Source: Crotalaria pallida
Lineage: Eukaryota; Streptophyta; Magnoliopsida; Fabales; Fabaceae
Length of the DNA stretch: 64,000 nucleotides
Assembly (NCBI GenBank): GCA_037953625.1
Contig: CM075652.1
Location: 19,922,501 to 19,986,500 of the forward strand
Direction: 5' to 3'
Positions 54,472 through 64,000 of the stretch are shown in pieces. Below the pieces are notes generated by a model that saw nothing but the letters and a program-made list of their open reading frames with translations, did not search any database and was not told the origin of the DNA. Each line of letters starts with the position of its first letter. The first letter of the stretch is position 1. The translations under genes were made by a program, and so were the position numbers.

Positions 54472-56032
54472 TGATTGGGGTCTAATATGTGATGTTTTTG
54501 TACTTTTTTTGCCTCCCTTTTACATAGTAAGTGGCTTGTTTCTTGAGTAAATTGGAATAAAACAATGGAATTTTGTCTTTATAAGATTTCTAGAACCTTT
54601 TGATGTGTTTGGTTTGTTTTCAGGTATTTAAGCTCTTAAAACAATGATTTTTGCAAAGGAATGAAGAATGAGAGTTTGGTACTTGATTTGGGAAGAAAAA
54701 GAGGAAAAAAATGAAGAAAAGTTGACCGTAGTGCGCCCAGGCGAGGTTAACACTCGCCCAGGCGAGTGGGGTTTTCATGCTTTAAAAAAGGGGTTCAAAG
54801 AGCCAATTTTCTCAGTGGAAAACTCGCCCAGGCGAGCCTTATTCTCGCCTGGGCGAGCAAAATGCGAGAAAGTGACACTGTTCGCTGTTTTGATCATAAC
54901 TTGAGCTACGCTTATCCAAATGAGGCGATCTATATATCATTTTAAAGCTAAGGAAAAGATCTACAACTTTTCCAGAAATAGCCTTGCTCAAATTCGTCCA
55001 TATTGGGGGTCAAAATCAGTGCCGAAGTTGCTGTCAGACACAAATACGGGATTCTAGAAGGATTTTAATGATAAATTCTATTTGTAGATAAGATTCTTAG
55101 AGATTAGTTTATTCTAATAGGATCTTATCATATTATATTCAGATTTAGGATTAGTTTTATCTTATCACATTAGATTGGAAATTAGGTTAGTTTTTATCTA
55201 TATAATAATAGGATTCCAAGAAAGGGAGAAGAGACACTCATACAACTCCATAGAATAATAGTAGATTAGGATTTGAGACTTGGAGAAGGAACAAGGATTG
55301 GAGGTTTTTGTGAAGAACACGAAGTTAGCACAAGGATTCATGGTAATTATTTTTATCATGTTTATTGTGTTTTCTCTTGTAAGTATGAACTAATTCCATC
55401 CTTGGGATGTAGGAGTAGATGTATGGAACCTTTTCAATATTTCTAGTAATAAATTAATTTTGTTTTCCGTTATTGAATTCTGTGTTTGATTATTCTTATT
55501 TGTTTCTCATGAAAGAAGCTGTTTCATGACTTTTGAAAATCCTTTATGAATAGATATATGAATTTAGGATTTAGTCATTTAATCAAACAGTTCAATTGCA
55601 TAGGCACAGACATGTTTTCTATGAATTGGGTAATTTTATAAAAAGAAGTTTTGACTGAACTTAATTAAGGGTTAGGTTTTTAAGGCTCTCTTGAGACATC
55701 ATTGGGAGATTAATGTCTAAAATACGGAGACGTGCTAAGACATTAGGCGTTTTCTACCTTTGCAAAACAAATTCAGAATCAAGGAAAATAAATTAATTTG
55801 TTATAGAATATTTAGAAACCTGCATCGAAACTACATCCCGCTTTTTCCCTTGTCAAAAAGTCATTTATTTTAATTTCTGTTTTTATTTACAAAATCATAA
55901 ATCCTTTGTCTTGTTCACTAAGTAATATTAATTAGGTGGAATTAATTAAATGGTCACTCCCTTGGGTACGATATTCGGACTTCATTGTCTATATTACTTG
56001 TACGATCTGGTACACTTGCCAGAATCCCAACA
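54472..56032 (+). repeat. LARD2 3' LTR (1561 bp)
   Basis: Same length as the 5' LTR, about seven substitutions. Palindrome cores at 54734, 54755, 54825 and 54846, all four intact here. Ends AGAATCCCAACA followed by TSD TTTGG. Confidence 0.92.
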
Positions 56033-56037
56033 TTTGG

Positions 56038-56735
56038 GGGTTTAGGGTTCGTGAGGGATTGGTGGGTTTGAGAGATGAGAGAGAGATTTATAGAGGTTTA
56101 ATGAAAGAGAATCTTGAATTTGCGATGGAGAATGAATTTGGGACGATGATTTGTGGTGCTTTTGGGTTAATCTTTGATGATTGAATTCTACGGTTTATGT
56201 TGGGGGAAAATCGTGCAAGAGAGAAGGAGAGAAAGAATGATCGATTGGGTTGATTAAAACACGTTTTTAAGCCTGTCCTGCAGTGGTTAATCGATTAACT
56301 GGGTGGTTAATCGATTAACCAGTGTAATTGTTGGCCAAATCAGCTGTCAGGCATTAATCGATTAATCTCAGGCTTAATCGATTAAGTCATGTGCATGACT
56401 CAGGTCCTAATCGATTAACTCAAGGTTTAATCGATTAACTGGTTTAGTCCACCATTTCTTTGCACTTCAAAGTGTCATTACTTCTTCGTTAACCGTCGGA
56501 TCTTGCTCAAATTTGAAAGCAAGCTTCCTAATAAGTCCAAATTCATATCCAACGGTGGAATTTGGGTTTAAAAATATAGAACTTCTATTTCTAATTTCCG
56601 AAAGTCCTATGCTCTTAATTCTTAAATAACCCTTCTAAACCACGAGTTTAACCTAACATATTCCTTTTTCTACACTCTAAACCTATTACCACTAACTAAG
56701 GCACATAGCTATTGTATAAAATCGGGGATGTTACA
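56038..56735 (-). mobile_element. Element B 3' LTR, part 2, with TAATCGATTA pairs
   Basis: Ends in plus-strand GGGGATGTTACA (56735), i.e. the LTR begins TGTAACATCCCC on the minus strand. Six perfect TAATCGATTA words lie at 56288/56308, 56355/56375 and 56408/56428, three pairs each spaced 20 bp. A gypsy LTR thus carries the same word as the copia LTRs. Confidence 0.75.
56288..56437. promoter_or_regulatory. TAATCGATTA paired array in element B LTR
   Basis: Three pairs, start-to-start spacing 20 bp in each. Most words extend to TTAATCGATTAA (12-bp palindrome). Confidence 0.8.
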
Positions 56736-58732
56736 ATACTCCCCCACTTATATGAATTTCGTCCCCGAAATTCGGCTTAACTACAAAAGGAAACTTATGG
56801 AAACTCTAATTGCAAGAAAGAAAGTTTCCTTACTCTTTGGGTATTGCTCTCCCACGAATTTAGGATTGCGTACTACCCAATCACTAATGAAGTCTCTACT
56901 TACGTAGGATTTTCACTAATTACCCATGATTAAACCCTTAGAGGTATAACCCATTACAATACTCACACCCATAGCATAAGAAAATCATACATTCAATCAT
57001 AGCATATTCTAAAGCAACATATAAGTTCAAATTATTAGATGGGAGTATTAGTATAGTAAAAGCAAGGATTCTACAAGAAACAAAAAGCAAAGATTCATTT
57101 GATTTAACCAATAGAAACATATGGTTAAAGAGAAACAAAACATAAGACAAGCATCTCTAGAGAAATTAATGCAGCCAAAATTATAATTCAAGCACAAGTC
57201 AGAGAAAGAACCTAACACATACCAAAACATTCAAAAGATCATTCATCTGAAAAACTCATCCAAGAGTACAATATTAAAATGGAAACACAACATACACAAA
57301 ACACAAGTGAGAAGGTCTACCAATAAACATACTTAAATCGTTTCAAATTAGATTACATTGGAGGTAATCAAAATAAAAGAGTGTGACAAGGGTAAGACTT
57401 AAAAAGATTGGGTGCACGGTGAATGGATAAAACAAAAAGCTAGAGAGAAGAAATGGGTAAGCGGTTGTGATTTGAAATCAATGGTGTGAGTTTTGTGCAA
57501 CCACAATTTTAATACAACATAATTGGAAATTTAGATTACCAACCGATTCACAAAGGTAAAGATATAATACTTATATTATCACGGTTGGTAGGTTTGTAAC
57601 TAAAAGAGATATACATAATACTCAAACTTAAGTAAAATATCCAGAAAAGATTGTTGTGGAGCAACCAAAGAAAAATAGGTTCAATTTTAACAAAACTTTA
57701 CAAGTATAGCGAAAATAAGGTTTGATATCTATATACTTTAGATTACTAAGAGTTTAGAGAAAATACTTCAAAATAGAAATATCAATTTCCTAGTAAAAGT
57801 TTTCTTAAGACAACAATTAGAGTTAAAGAAGATACAGTTTTGTTAATAAAATCATTAGGTGTGCAGATGATAGAAAATAAGGGTTGTTATAGAAGGTAAA
57901 CATAATGATTGTCTTTTGAAAATTAACTTAATAAGAGATTATAATTTGGATAGAAAAATCACATACTAGTATAAACTTCAATCATATATATATACATATG
58001 TACATGAAAATAAATTACCATGCACACAAACATATTTCACCTAAGTACACTATCTGACTAAATGTAGGTCTTAACTTAACTTTGCTAAATAGCCTAACTA
58101 ATTTTTAATTCTCATCCTAAAGGGAAAGGTCTCTTGACGGGACTCTTCTTATGCAGGACTATACCTTATGAGACTTAAGGGTTGCTAATCTTACCTATAG
58201 ACTTAGGGAGGAAACATCATAGATTGGTTTACACCTAATTACCTCCGCTGCGCACTCTGATAAAGAAGTTTGGCACCTATAAGATTTGATTGAACTCAAG
58301 GACTTCGATAATACTATCTGTCAATAAATGTAAATCTCGAGGTGATCAGTCTCGAATCTACATTATATTGAGGATAAAATCATTTTTAGTACTTGAGTTT
58401 CATAACAGGCTTTACATTCTTTGTCACATTTGGAATTAACATACTTAGTCTAAAACTAAGGATCAGAGTCCTTCCCGCTGAGGTAGCAATTCATGCTCTG
58501 GCCCGTTGGGAGTTTTCATTTTCCTTAGTTTCAACTTTCTGTTTACTTCTAAATATGACAAAGTTACCTCTTCGAAAAGAGTTTGGACTCACTCTACTTA
58601 AACCGGAAATGCATCCTTACTAGCTTATACTATATGCCAAAAGATTATGCTGGTATCCTAAGACTTAATCTTTACCACTAGACAATGCATTATGCAAAAG
58701 GTTCAAAACTATCTACTTTACTATTTCTTACC

Positions 58733-59821
58733 TTACGTCGGCTTCTGAAATTTCCTTGTCTTCCTTCCAGAAGTAGAAGGGGCCTTTCCTTGGATAGAGG
58801 TTTGGTTCACACTAGACTTTTCATCCTTTCCTCTCTTTCCCACATCAGGGTTGTGGGGACAACTGGAGATAACATGTCCGGGTTGTAGGCATAAGAAACA
58901 GACTATCTCCCTTCCTTTACTCAAACCTCTCTGACAAAAGCCTGGATGATCCTTCCTACAGCGAGGACATCGTAGAGGAGGATCCATTAGCACAGGAGAA
59001 ACTTCTCCTGAGGTTTCTCCTTGAACAGTTTCTGGAATTGGATAGGGATCTAGGTTGAAAACAGGTTCCTTGTCCTTCGTATGGGCAGATTCACTATTCC
59101 CTTGGTGAGGCTAACACTTTTCTCATGGGTTTCCTTTGCTTTCGGGTCTCCTTCATAAGTGAACACATATTAACCAATTGAGGGAAACTACGAAAGCTAT
59201 GGTAACTAATGGCCATCTTGATCTTTGGACGGAGACCATTTTCAAACTTAATGCACTTTGACCTTTCATCGGGGTGATATTGGTGATAGGGTGAGAACTT
59301 GATGAGTTCTTCAAACTTGGAGGCATAATCACCCACGGTCATAGCACCTTGCTTCAATTCTAGGAATTCTAACTCTTTCCTACGCCTTACGTCTCAGGAA
59401 GATATTTCTCCAGAAATTTCTCCTTGAAGAGTTCCCAGGTAATTGGCCTTGCTTCCGCCTCAAGGATGTGTCTAGTATCCTCCCACCAGTACTCGGCCTC
59501 TTCCGCTATCATGAATGTAGAGAAAGCCACCTTGTCCGCATCCGTGTAAGGCATGGACTGAAAGATTTTCTCTAATTCCCATAACCACCTTAGGGCTCCT
59601 TTAGGATCGAAGCCACCTTCAAAACTAGGAGGATCTAATTCCTTAAACTCTGCTACCCCAGGGTTGTTAGCATGCTGCTGAGGTGGATTGACTTGGTTGA
59701 CTTGATTGGCACTAGCTTGGACCAGATTTTTCAAAACATCGGTCTGGTTAGCATTAATCTGAGAGAGGTTCTCCAGAGCATCTGAAAGACTCTCCATAAC
59801 TCGATTACTTCGAGTTTCCAT
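58733..59821 (-). pseudogene. gag: Chromovirus Gag (element B), frameshifted
   Basis: Begins METRSNRVMESL, then the Gag core with PPSFEGGFDPKGALRWLWEL (a close match to Tekay-type Gag), AEYWWEDTRH and WELFKEKFLEKYLPE. A single-base loss near 59385 moves the frame. The next frame continues with LKQGAMTVGDYASKFEELIK and a helical segment to about 59094, then another shift. A zinc knuckle CFLCLQPGHVISSC follows at about 58860-58905. The C-terminus ends at 58733. Would form the capsid if intact; now broken in at least two places. Confidence 0.85.
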
Positions 59822-60119
59822 TTTCTAAATCTGAAATTTGGATGAGATTGGTAAGAAACTTGACCACTATTGGAATCAATAAACTATACCCAGCTACCCA
59901 AAGACTTATGTATACTCTAGACATCTAACTATTTAATAGCTAGTTCTAACTATTTCCTTAATTTCGGATAACTACTAGATAACTATCTACCTACTACATC
60001 TAGCTATTTAGCTACTTCCCAACAACACTTAACTATATGCTAACTACGTTCTATGTTACTCTCATGTGGAGCAACACCTTAGGAGTAGGAAAACCATACT
60101 CCATAGCTGAGGAATGCAG

Positions 60120-60136
60120 CCATTGCTCTGATACCA
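60120..60136 (-). other. Element B primer binding site (initiator Met tRNA)
   Basis: TGGTATCAGAGCAATGG on the minus strand, three bases inside the LTR end at 60140. Confidence 0.88.
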
Positions 60137-60139
60137 TAA

Positions 60140-60780
60140 TGTAACATCCTACTTTTTATTTCCATTGTAAAAGTAATTAAATAATGAAAACTTTATAAAA
60201 ATTTTGGCAGAGTTTGCTTTAAAATATGGATCTTTCCTTTTAATAGTTTTAAAAGACAACTTGTCAGATCCAGAAACAGGAAAAACTTAAACATTTACAA
60301 TACATTATTAAACAAAAGGAGGATATTTAGATGTCCTTTCCGAGTAACATCCACATATTAAACTTAGGAAAATAAAACATTTTCAAACATAACTAAATTT
60401 ATACATTTTCAAAAGTTACATGATAACAGCCTAGTGGTTGCATCAACTATGATGTACATAATCATAGTGTAAAGTACACTCCACTAGGAGGAATGCATTC
60501 ATCCTCAGCATTTGTGCCCTTATGACTTTTTCGATCAAGGTACCTAAAATGTCCAATTAAGAGGGTGAGATATTAATTCAAAATCAAGGGAAACAACTAA
60601 AAACGATAATAAGACATAATAGAAATGCATGCCTTTAAACAGTTAAGAACTAAAAGAATATAAAATTCGTAACTATCTCTTCTTCCTTAACAATTTATCC
60701 ACTTTAGTAACTATACATAACCATCATCACACTTATCAACTATTTGTAAAAACTACAATCGGTGGGTGAAATAACTAAGA
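60140..60780 (-). mobile_element. Element B 5' LTR, truncated by copia-3
   Basis: Plus strand starts TGTAACATCCTAC, which with GGGATGTTACA at the other LTR gives the expected inverted ends. About 640 bp remain before copia-3 LTR sequence begins. No gene. Confidence 0.65.
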
Positions 60781-60900
60781 AACCCTAGAAGAACACCTAG
60801 AAGGGGGGGTGAATAGGTGTTAGAGAAACCTTGATAGATTTTCGAAAGAAACGAATCGAAACAATTAAAACAAATGATTTTTACAAAAAGTTTCAGCCCT

Positions 60901-61035
60901 TAATCGATTAAGCAAGGCTATTAATCGATTAACTCTTGAAAAACACAAGTTAATCGATTAATCAAACAGGTTAATCGATTAGTGCCTGAAAGCAGTCTTT
61001 TGGTTAATCGATTAACACCTTCAGTTAATCGATTA
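60901..61035. promoter_or_regulatory. TAATCGATTA pairs, copia-3 LTR, cluster 1
   Basis: Three pairs with exactly 21-bp start-to-start spacing; pitch between pairs 50 and 54 bp. Confidence 0.8.
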
Positions 61036-61996
61036 ATCACTGTTAAAACTGAAAAATCACTTTTCAATCAAATACGAAAATCAATCAATTAACACATAAG
61101 ATCAGAGATAAAGCGGAAATGATTAACACCAATATTCTTATTGATTACCTAGCTTATGAAAATGATTTTCCCCAAATCAATTTGCACAATTAAAAGCTTA
61201 ATTCATTCAATTATGAAAATCAATCTTTTCTAGGTTTTCAACTAAGGACAATATGAAATGACAAGAATGTAAGAGATATGGGAATAGAGATACTGCACAG
61301 TGATTTATCCTGGTTCACTCACAACCACCGTGAGCTACATCCAGTCCCCTCTTCAACCAAGAGAGATTCTTCACTAAAGGAATTAGAGTTTCTCAAATTA
61401 CAAGCAAATGCCTCTCAAGACTCCCTTCTTGATAGCCTCCAAGAGATACCACACTTTTGTCATGCAACCCTATTGAAATCTAATCTAACCTTCCCTTGCT
61501 TGTTGATATCCCCACAACAAGTCTTCCAATTTGCTTGTTAACCCAACAAGACTTCCAATTTGCTTGATGATACCTCACACCAAGACTTCCAATTTGCTTG
61601 TTAACACAACAAGACTTCCAAGACGATTTTGCTTGATGAATAACCACCAAGTCTTCCTTTGTTGTAGATAGCTTTCCTTCTATGCAATGATTACAACCCA
61701 AATGAAAACAATAACAATCCTATGAATCTCTTTCAAGAACTATGAAAATATCAACATGAGAGATTCAAAGATTCTTGATCAAAGAATGTAAAAGTGAAAG
61801 CTTTGATCTATGAGAAAGTGAGAGAGAATAATGTGGCTTTGAACTTTGTAAAATTGATATGAAAATGATGTTAATTTGATCTAATGATTCACAAAAGGTT
61901 AGGAAAAGGTTTATATAGAATACCCAAAAGTTAGGAAACTTAAAACATGATTTTGAGAAGTGAAAAACGTATTTTAAAAACCAGTTTTACAGGTGT

Positions 61997-62077
61997 TAAT
62001 CGATTAACACATGGCATTAATCGATTAACCACTGTAACATGTGTGTTAATCGATTAACTCAACACATTAATCGATTA
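61997..62077. promoter_or_regulatory. TAATCGATTA pairs, copia-3 LTR, cluster 2
   Basis: Two pairs (61997/62018 and 62047/62068), 21-bp spacing, pitch 50 bp, about 960 bp from cluster 1. Confidence 0.8.
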
Positions 62078-62431
62078 GCCACTGTAAAACACTTCTAAAA
62101 ACTTGTTTTCTCAAAACTAAACCTTTCCTTTCAAACCTTTAAGCCACCTATTGATTTTAGGTTAAGTGAATACTCAAATTATAATATAATCATGCGCTTG
62201 ATAGAGATGCACTACCCTCTAATGACTCTACCCAAACTCATCAAATTAAAAGACTCAAAATAAAGATATTACAATAAAATACACAAATGAATCTTCATGA
62301 GCTTTCTCTCTCTTCATCATTGTTGATTGTTGTTTGTTTGTTGAACTTCTTTATGCCTTGAGCTTGATTAAAACATTTGTAGCTTGTTCAAAACCTTTGT
62401 CATTATCAAAACCTTCTCACTAGATCTAACA

Positions 62432-63224
62432 ATCTCCTCCTTTTTGAAAATGACAACATGTTTTGAAGTTGTTGATGCTTGAACTATTTGATCACCTGGT
62501 GAGACTCTTGCTCCCCCTCAATAAATGCTTTTGACATTTGAAATCCAATTGAGATAAGCTTGATTCTCCCCCTATCTTCAACAACTTTTCTCAACCTATA
62601 TAAAACAACAAAACAACTTCTTCTCCCCCTTTTGGCATTATCAAAAAGTAATATATACCAATTGTAATATAAAATTCTAAGCCAAAATAGAGAAATCAAC
62701 ATTCATTTCTTCACAACATTGATACCAACTAATCAATGATACCAAATGAAACTAATTGTCACCATACTTTGAGATGTGATACCAATTGGAAATAAAAAGT
62801 CATAACATCACTTAACAAAGTAAGATATCAATAGTAAAGAAATATCACAATATCAACAATAGCATGATAATCACATGATGACCACACAATGATATCAATT
62901 GGAGAAAATATGACATAATAATACTTGTGAATTTTCAACACCAATGCAAATATCAATGGAATCAATAGTAAGTACCAATTGTAAAAGACTAATGATAAGA
63001 TTAGAATATACCAAAAGTAAGTCCAATTGTGAATACTTGCTATTTCTTGTGAGAAATTCACTTGATACCATATGTGAGCCTTTATAGAAGTAATACCAAT
63101 TGTAAAACTTCAACAATACCAATTGTAAGAATTTTGTAGGACATTCTCTTTAATACTTGAAGAAGCAAATGAATGAATAACACTTTTAAGCCCTTTTGCT
63201 CTTGAATCATACCTACAAAAACAA
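62432..63224 (-). other. Copia-3 3' internal region with repeated polypurine tracts, pol deleted
   Basis: On the minus strand several GGGGGAG-type tracts (plus-strand CTCCCCCT near 62511, 62566 and 62622), as in SIRE-1. A phrase like ATACCAATTGTAA recurs many times between 62650 and 63130 as a loose tandem array. Protease, integrase, RT and RNase H are absent between gag and the LTR, so this copy is a deletion derivative. Confidence 0.7.
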
Positions 63225-64000
63225 TCATGCTTTGCTTTTTGGTATCCAAATAGTCTTGGATACATTTTTGTTAGTTAAGGGATTTTCACCCTTCTTAACC
63301 CAAACAAAATTTCCTTTAGGTATACCATGCACTTTAACATAACACACATTTGAAGTATGTCCATGAGTGCCACAATAGAAACATGTTGGTGTATTTGAAA
63401 AATCAACTTTAGAAAAATCAACAACATTTCTATGAGACTTACTCTTAGCATTAGTATAACCCAAACCAAACTTGTTTGAATTTTCTCTTTGAAAATTTAA
63501 CAATGTGCGCAATCTAATATCACCACTTGTGAAACTTGCAAGCTTATTTTTCAAAATCGCATTTTCATCTTTAAGCAACTTGCAACTCTCACAATCAACC
63601 ATAACATTCAATCTACTAGCACAATCACAAGAAGAACTAGCATAAATGAGATCAAGAGTTTCATTTTGAAGATTAAGCTCATAAATTTGTTTTTGAAGTT
63701 CTAAAATCTCTTGTTGATGCTTCAAAATGAGCTTCTTCCTTTCAATGTTTTTCAAGGCTAGTTTCTTGAGGTGTTCATGCATTTCTTCATAAGCATTATA
63801 TAAAATTTCATATTTTGAAGAAATTTCGGATTTAGTTTCACTTACATCGCTATCCTCGCTTTGTTCACTTGATTCATCATTTGAACTTTCTTCTTCATCT
63901 TCTAGAGCTATCAAGTTGAGATTAGCAATTTCTTCATCATCCGAAGAACTACTTGATGTGCTTTTCTTTTCCTCTTCATCATCCCAAATGATGTATGCCT
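63225..64000 (-). CDS. gag: Copia-3 Gag, C-terminal part (runs off the window)
   Basis: Open frame on the minus strand from the window edge to the stop at 63225. It starts in an acidic Ser/Asp/Glu-rich linker (KKSTSSSSDDEE), then a long Lys/Glu/Leu-rich coiled-coil-like region with heptad-like spacing (HLKKLALKNIERKKLILKHQ). The nucleocapsid zinc knuckle CFYCGTHGHTSNVC follows near 63345-63390, with a basic tail ending IWIPKSKA, comparable to the SIRE Gag ends (KIWVPKKKP). The N-terminal capsid part lies beyond 64000. No break seen in the visible part. Confidence 0.82.
   Translation of the reverse strand, partial: AYIIWDDEEEKKSTSSSSSDDEEIANLNLIALEDEEESSNDESSEQSEDSDVSETKSEISSKYEILYNAYEEMHEHLKKLALKNIERKKLILKHQQEILELQKQIYELNLQNETLDLIYASSSCDCASRLNVMVDCESCKLLKDENAILKNKLASFTSGDIRLRTLLNFQRENSNKFGLGYTNAKSKSHRNVVDFSKVDFSNTPTCFYCGTHGHTSNVCYVKVHGIPKGNFVWVKKGENPLTNKNVSKTIWIPKSKA

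Larger units (their letters stand above)
50612..56032 (+). mobile_element. Non-autonomous Athila-type LTR element (LARD2), complete with TSD
   Basis: A 5.42-kb element, LTRs TGATTGGGG...ATCCCAACA of identical length (1561 bp), perfect TSD TTTGG (50607-50611, 56033-56037). It has the Asp-tRNA-type PBS and a polypurine tract (AAGTTTGGGGGTG) before the right LTR. The 2.3-kb internal region has no gag or pol but one 227-codon ORF. About seven substitutions between LTRs (0.45%) make it one of the youngest insertions here. PBS, 3' landmarks and tract style match the Athila-like element, the plausible helper family. Confidence 0.92.
56736..60139 (-). mobile_element. Element B internal region: gag-only chromovirus (TR-GAG-like)
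   Basis: Bounded on the minus strand by the PBS at 60120-60136 and by the polypurine tract AAGTGGGGGAGTAT just before the 3' LTR (plus strand 56736-56749). It contains a gag remnant (58733-59821) but no protease, RT or integrase. About 2 kb between gag and the polypurine tract (56750-58730) has no recognisable gene. This is the layout of terminal-repeat elements with a Gag only. Confidence 0.75.
60780..62431 (-). repeat. Copia-3 3' LTR with TAATCGATTA pairs
   Basis: The right end is plus-strand TAGATCTAACA (62431), preceded on the minus strand by the polypurine tract CAAAAAGGAGGAGAT. The left end is uncertain near 60780-60820, close to a GGGGGGGTGAATAGG motif also seen at the ends of SIRE LTRs. 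Ten words: 60901/60922, 60951/60972, 61005/61026, 61997/62018 and 62047/62068, each pair 21 bp apart. The frames inside are not genes. Confidence 0.75.

Noticed and set aside
56936..57230. Hydrophobic minus-strand frames in element B that look like membrane proteins
   Set aside because: AT-rich sequence gives Phe/Leu/Ile-rich translations; no conserved motif, short, no context.
61278..61541. 87-codon plus-strand frame in copia-3 LTR
   Set aside because: Lies inside an LTR on the strand opposite to the element, with no domain, and contains locally repeated CTTCCAATTTGCTTG phrases.

Overview
The window reads as plant nuclear DNA, almost certainly a legume and probably from the soybean/bean/cowpea group. 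The reasons are AT-rich intergenic sequence, SIRE/Maximus-type Ty1-copia and Diaspora-like (Athila-lineage) Ty3-gypsy retrotransposons, and LTRs full of TAATCGATTA words. The organism call is inference. I found no host protein-coding gene, rRNA, tRNA or CRISPR array. Nearly all of it is a nest of LTR retrotransposons, with one Helitron remnant and one AT-rich tandem array.

Layout: 1-2932 AT-rich repeats. 2938-5659 non-autonomous LTR element with no ORF (LARD1, probably Tat lineage, TSD GATAC). 5744-8240 AT-rich tandem array with ~0.5-kb units and a three-unit higher-order repeat. 8495-19574 a chromovirus-type LTR (LTR-C, minus strand) split by a complete young SIRE-like copia element (8929-17662, TSD ACTTA). 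19575-20261 Helitron Rep/helicase remnant. 20262-~27145 Tat-lineage gypsy with 5' LTR and a whole gag-pol frame broken only by stop codons; its 3' LTR is lost. ~27146-32146 a 5' half of a second SIRE element on the minus strand. 32147-33437 plus 43525-50279 a decayed minus-strand chromovirus (element A), whose body holds a full Athila/Diaspora-like element (33438-43524, TSD GCAGC, long intact pol) and whose LTR holds a 3.58-kb solo LTR (44283-47866, TSD ACGTT/ACGTC). 50280-60780 a gag-only chromovirus (element B, minus), its LTR split by a very young non-autonomous Athila-type element (LARD2, 50612-56032, TSD TTTGG) with an intact 227-codon ORF of unknown function. ~60780-64000 a third copia (minus), keeping an LTR and a gag fragment that runs off the window.

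The signal the family annotations do not explain is a shared LTR architecture. Short palindromes occur in pairs whose members start 19-23 bp apart, close to two helical turns. The words differ: TAATCGATTA in copia LTRs and gypsy element B, TAACCGGTTA in chromovirus LTRs A, C and the solo copy, CTCGCCYRGGCGAG in LARD2, and variable-arm hairpins around TTCCCAGAA in the chromovirus LTRs. In all three comparable chromovirus LTRs one pair sits with 129 bp between it and the TATA box; in three SIRE LTRs the array ends about 58 bp upstream of TATATAAAAG. A second unexplained item is an LTR-internal intron (conserved donor and acceptor) leading into an intact 156-codon ORF in the solo LTR.

Mobility seems to run in autonomous/helper pairs. 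The Athila-like element has a complete pol and could in principle mobilise LARD2, which shares its PBS, polypurine tract style and 3' non-coding landmarks. Tat pol could have served LARD1. The copies here are nested, so relative insertion order can be read from interruptions and intact target-site duplications.
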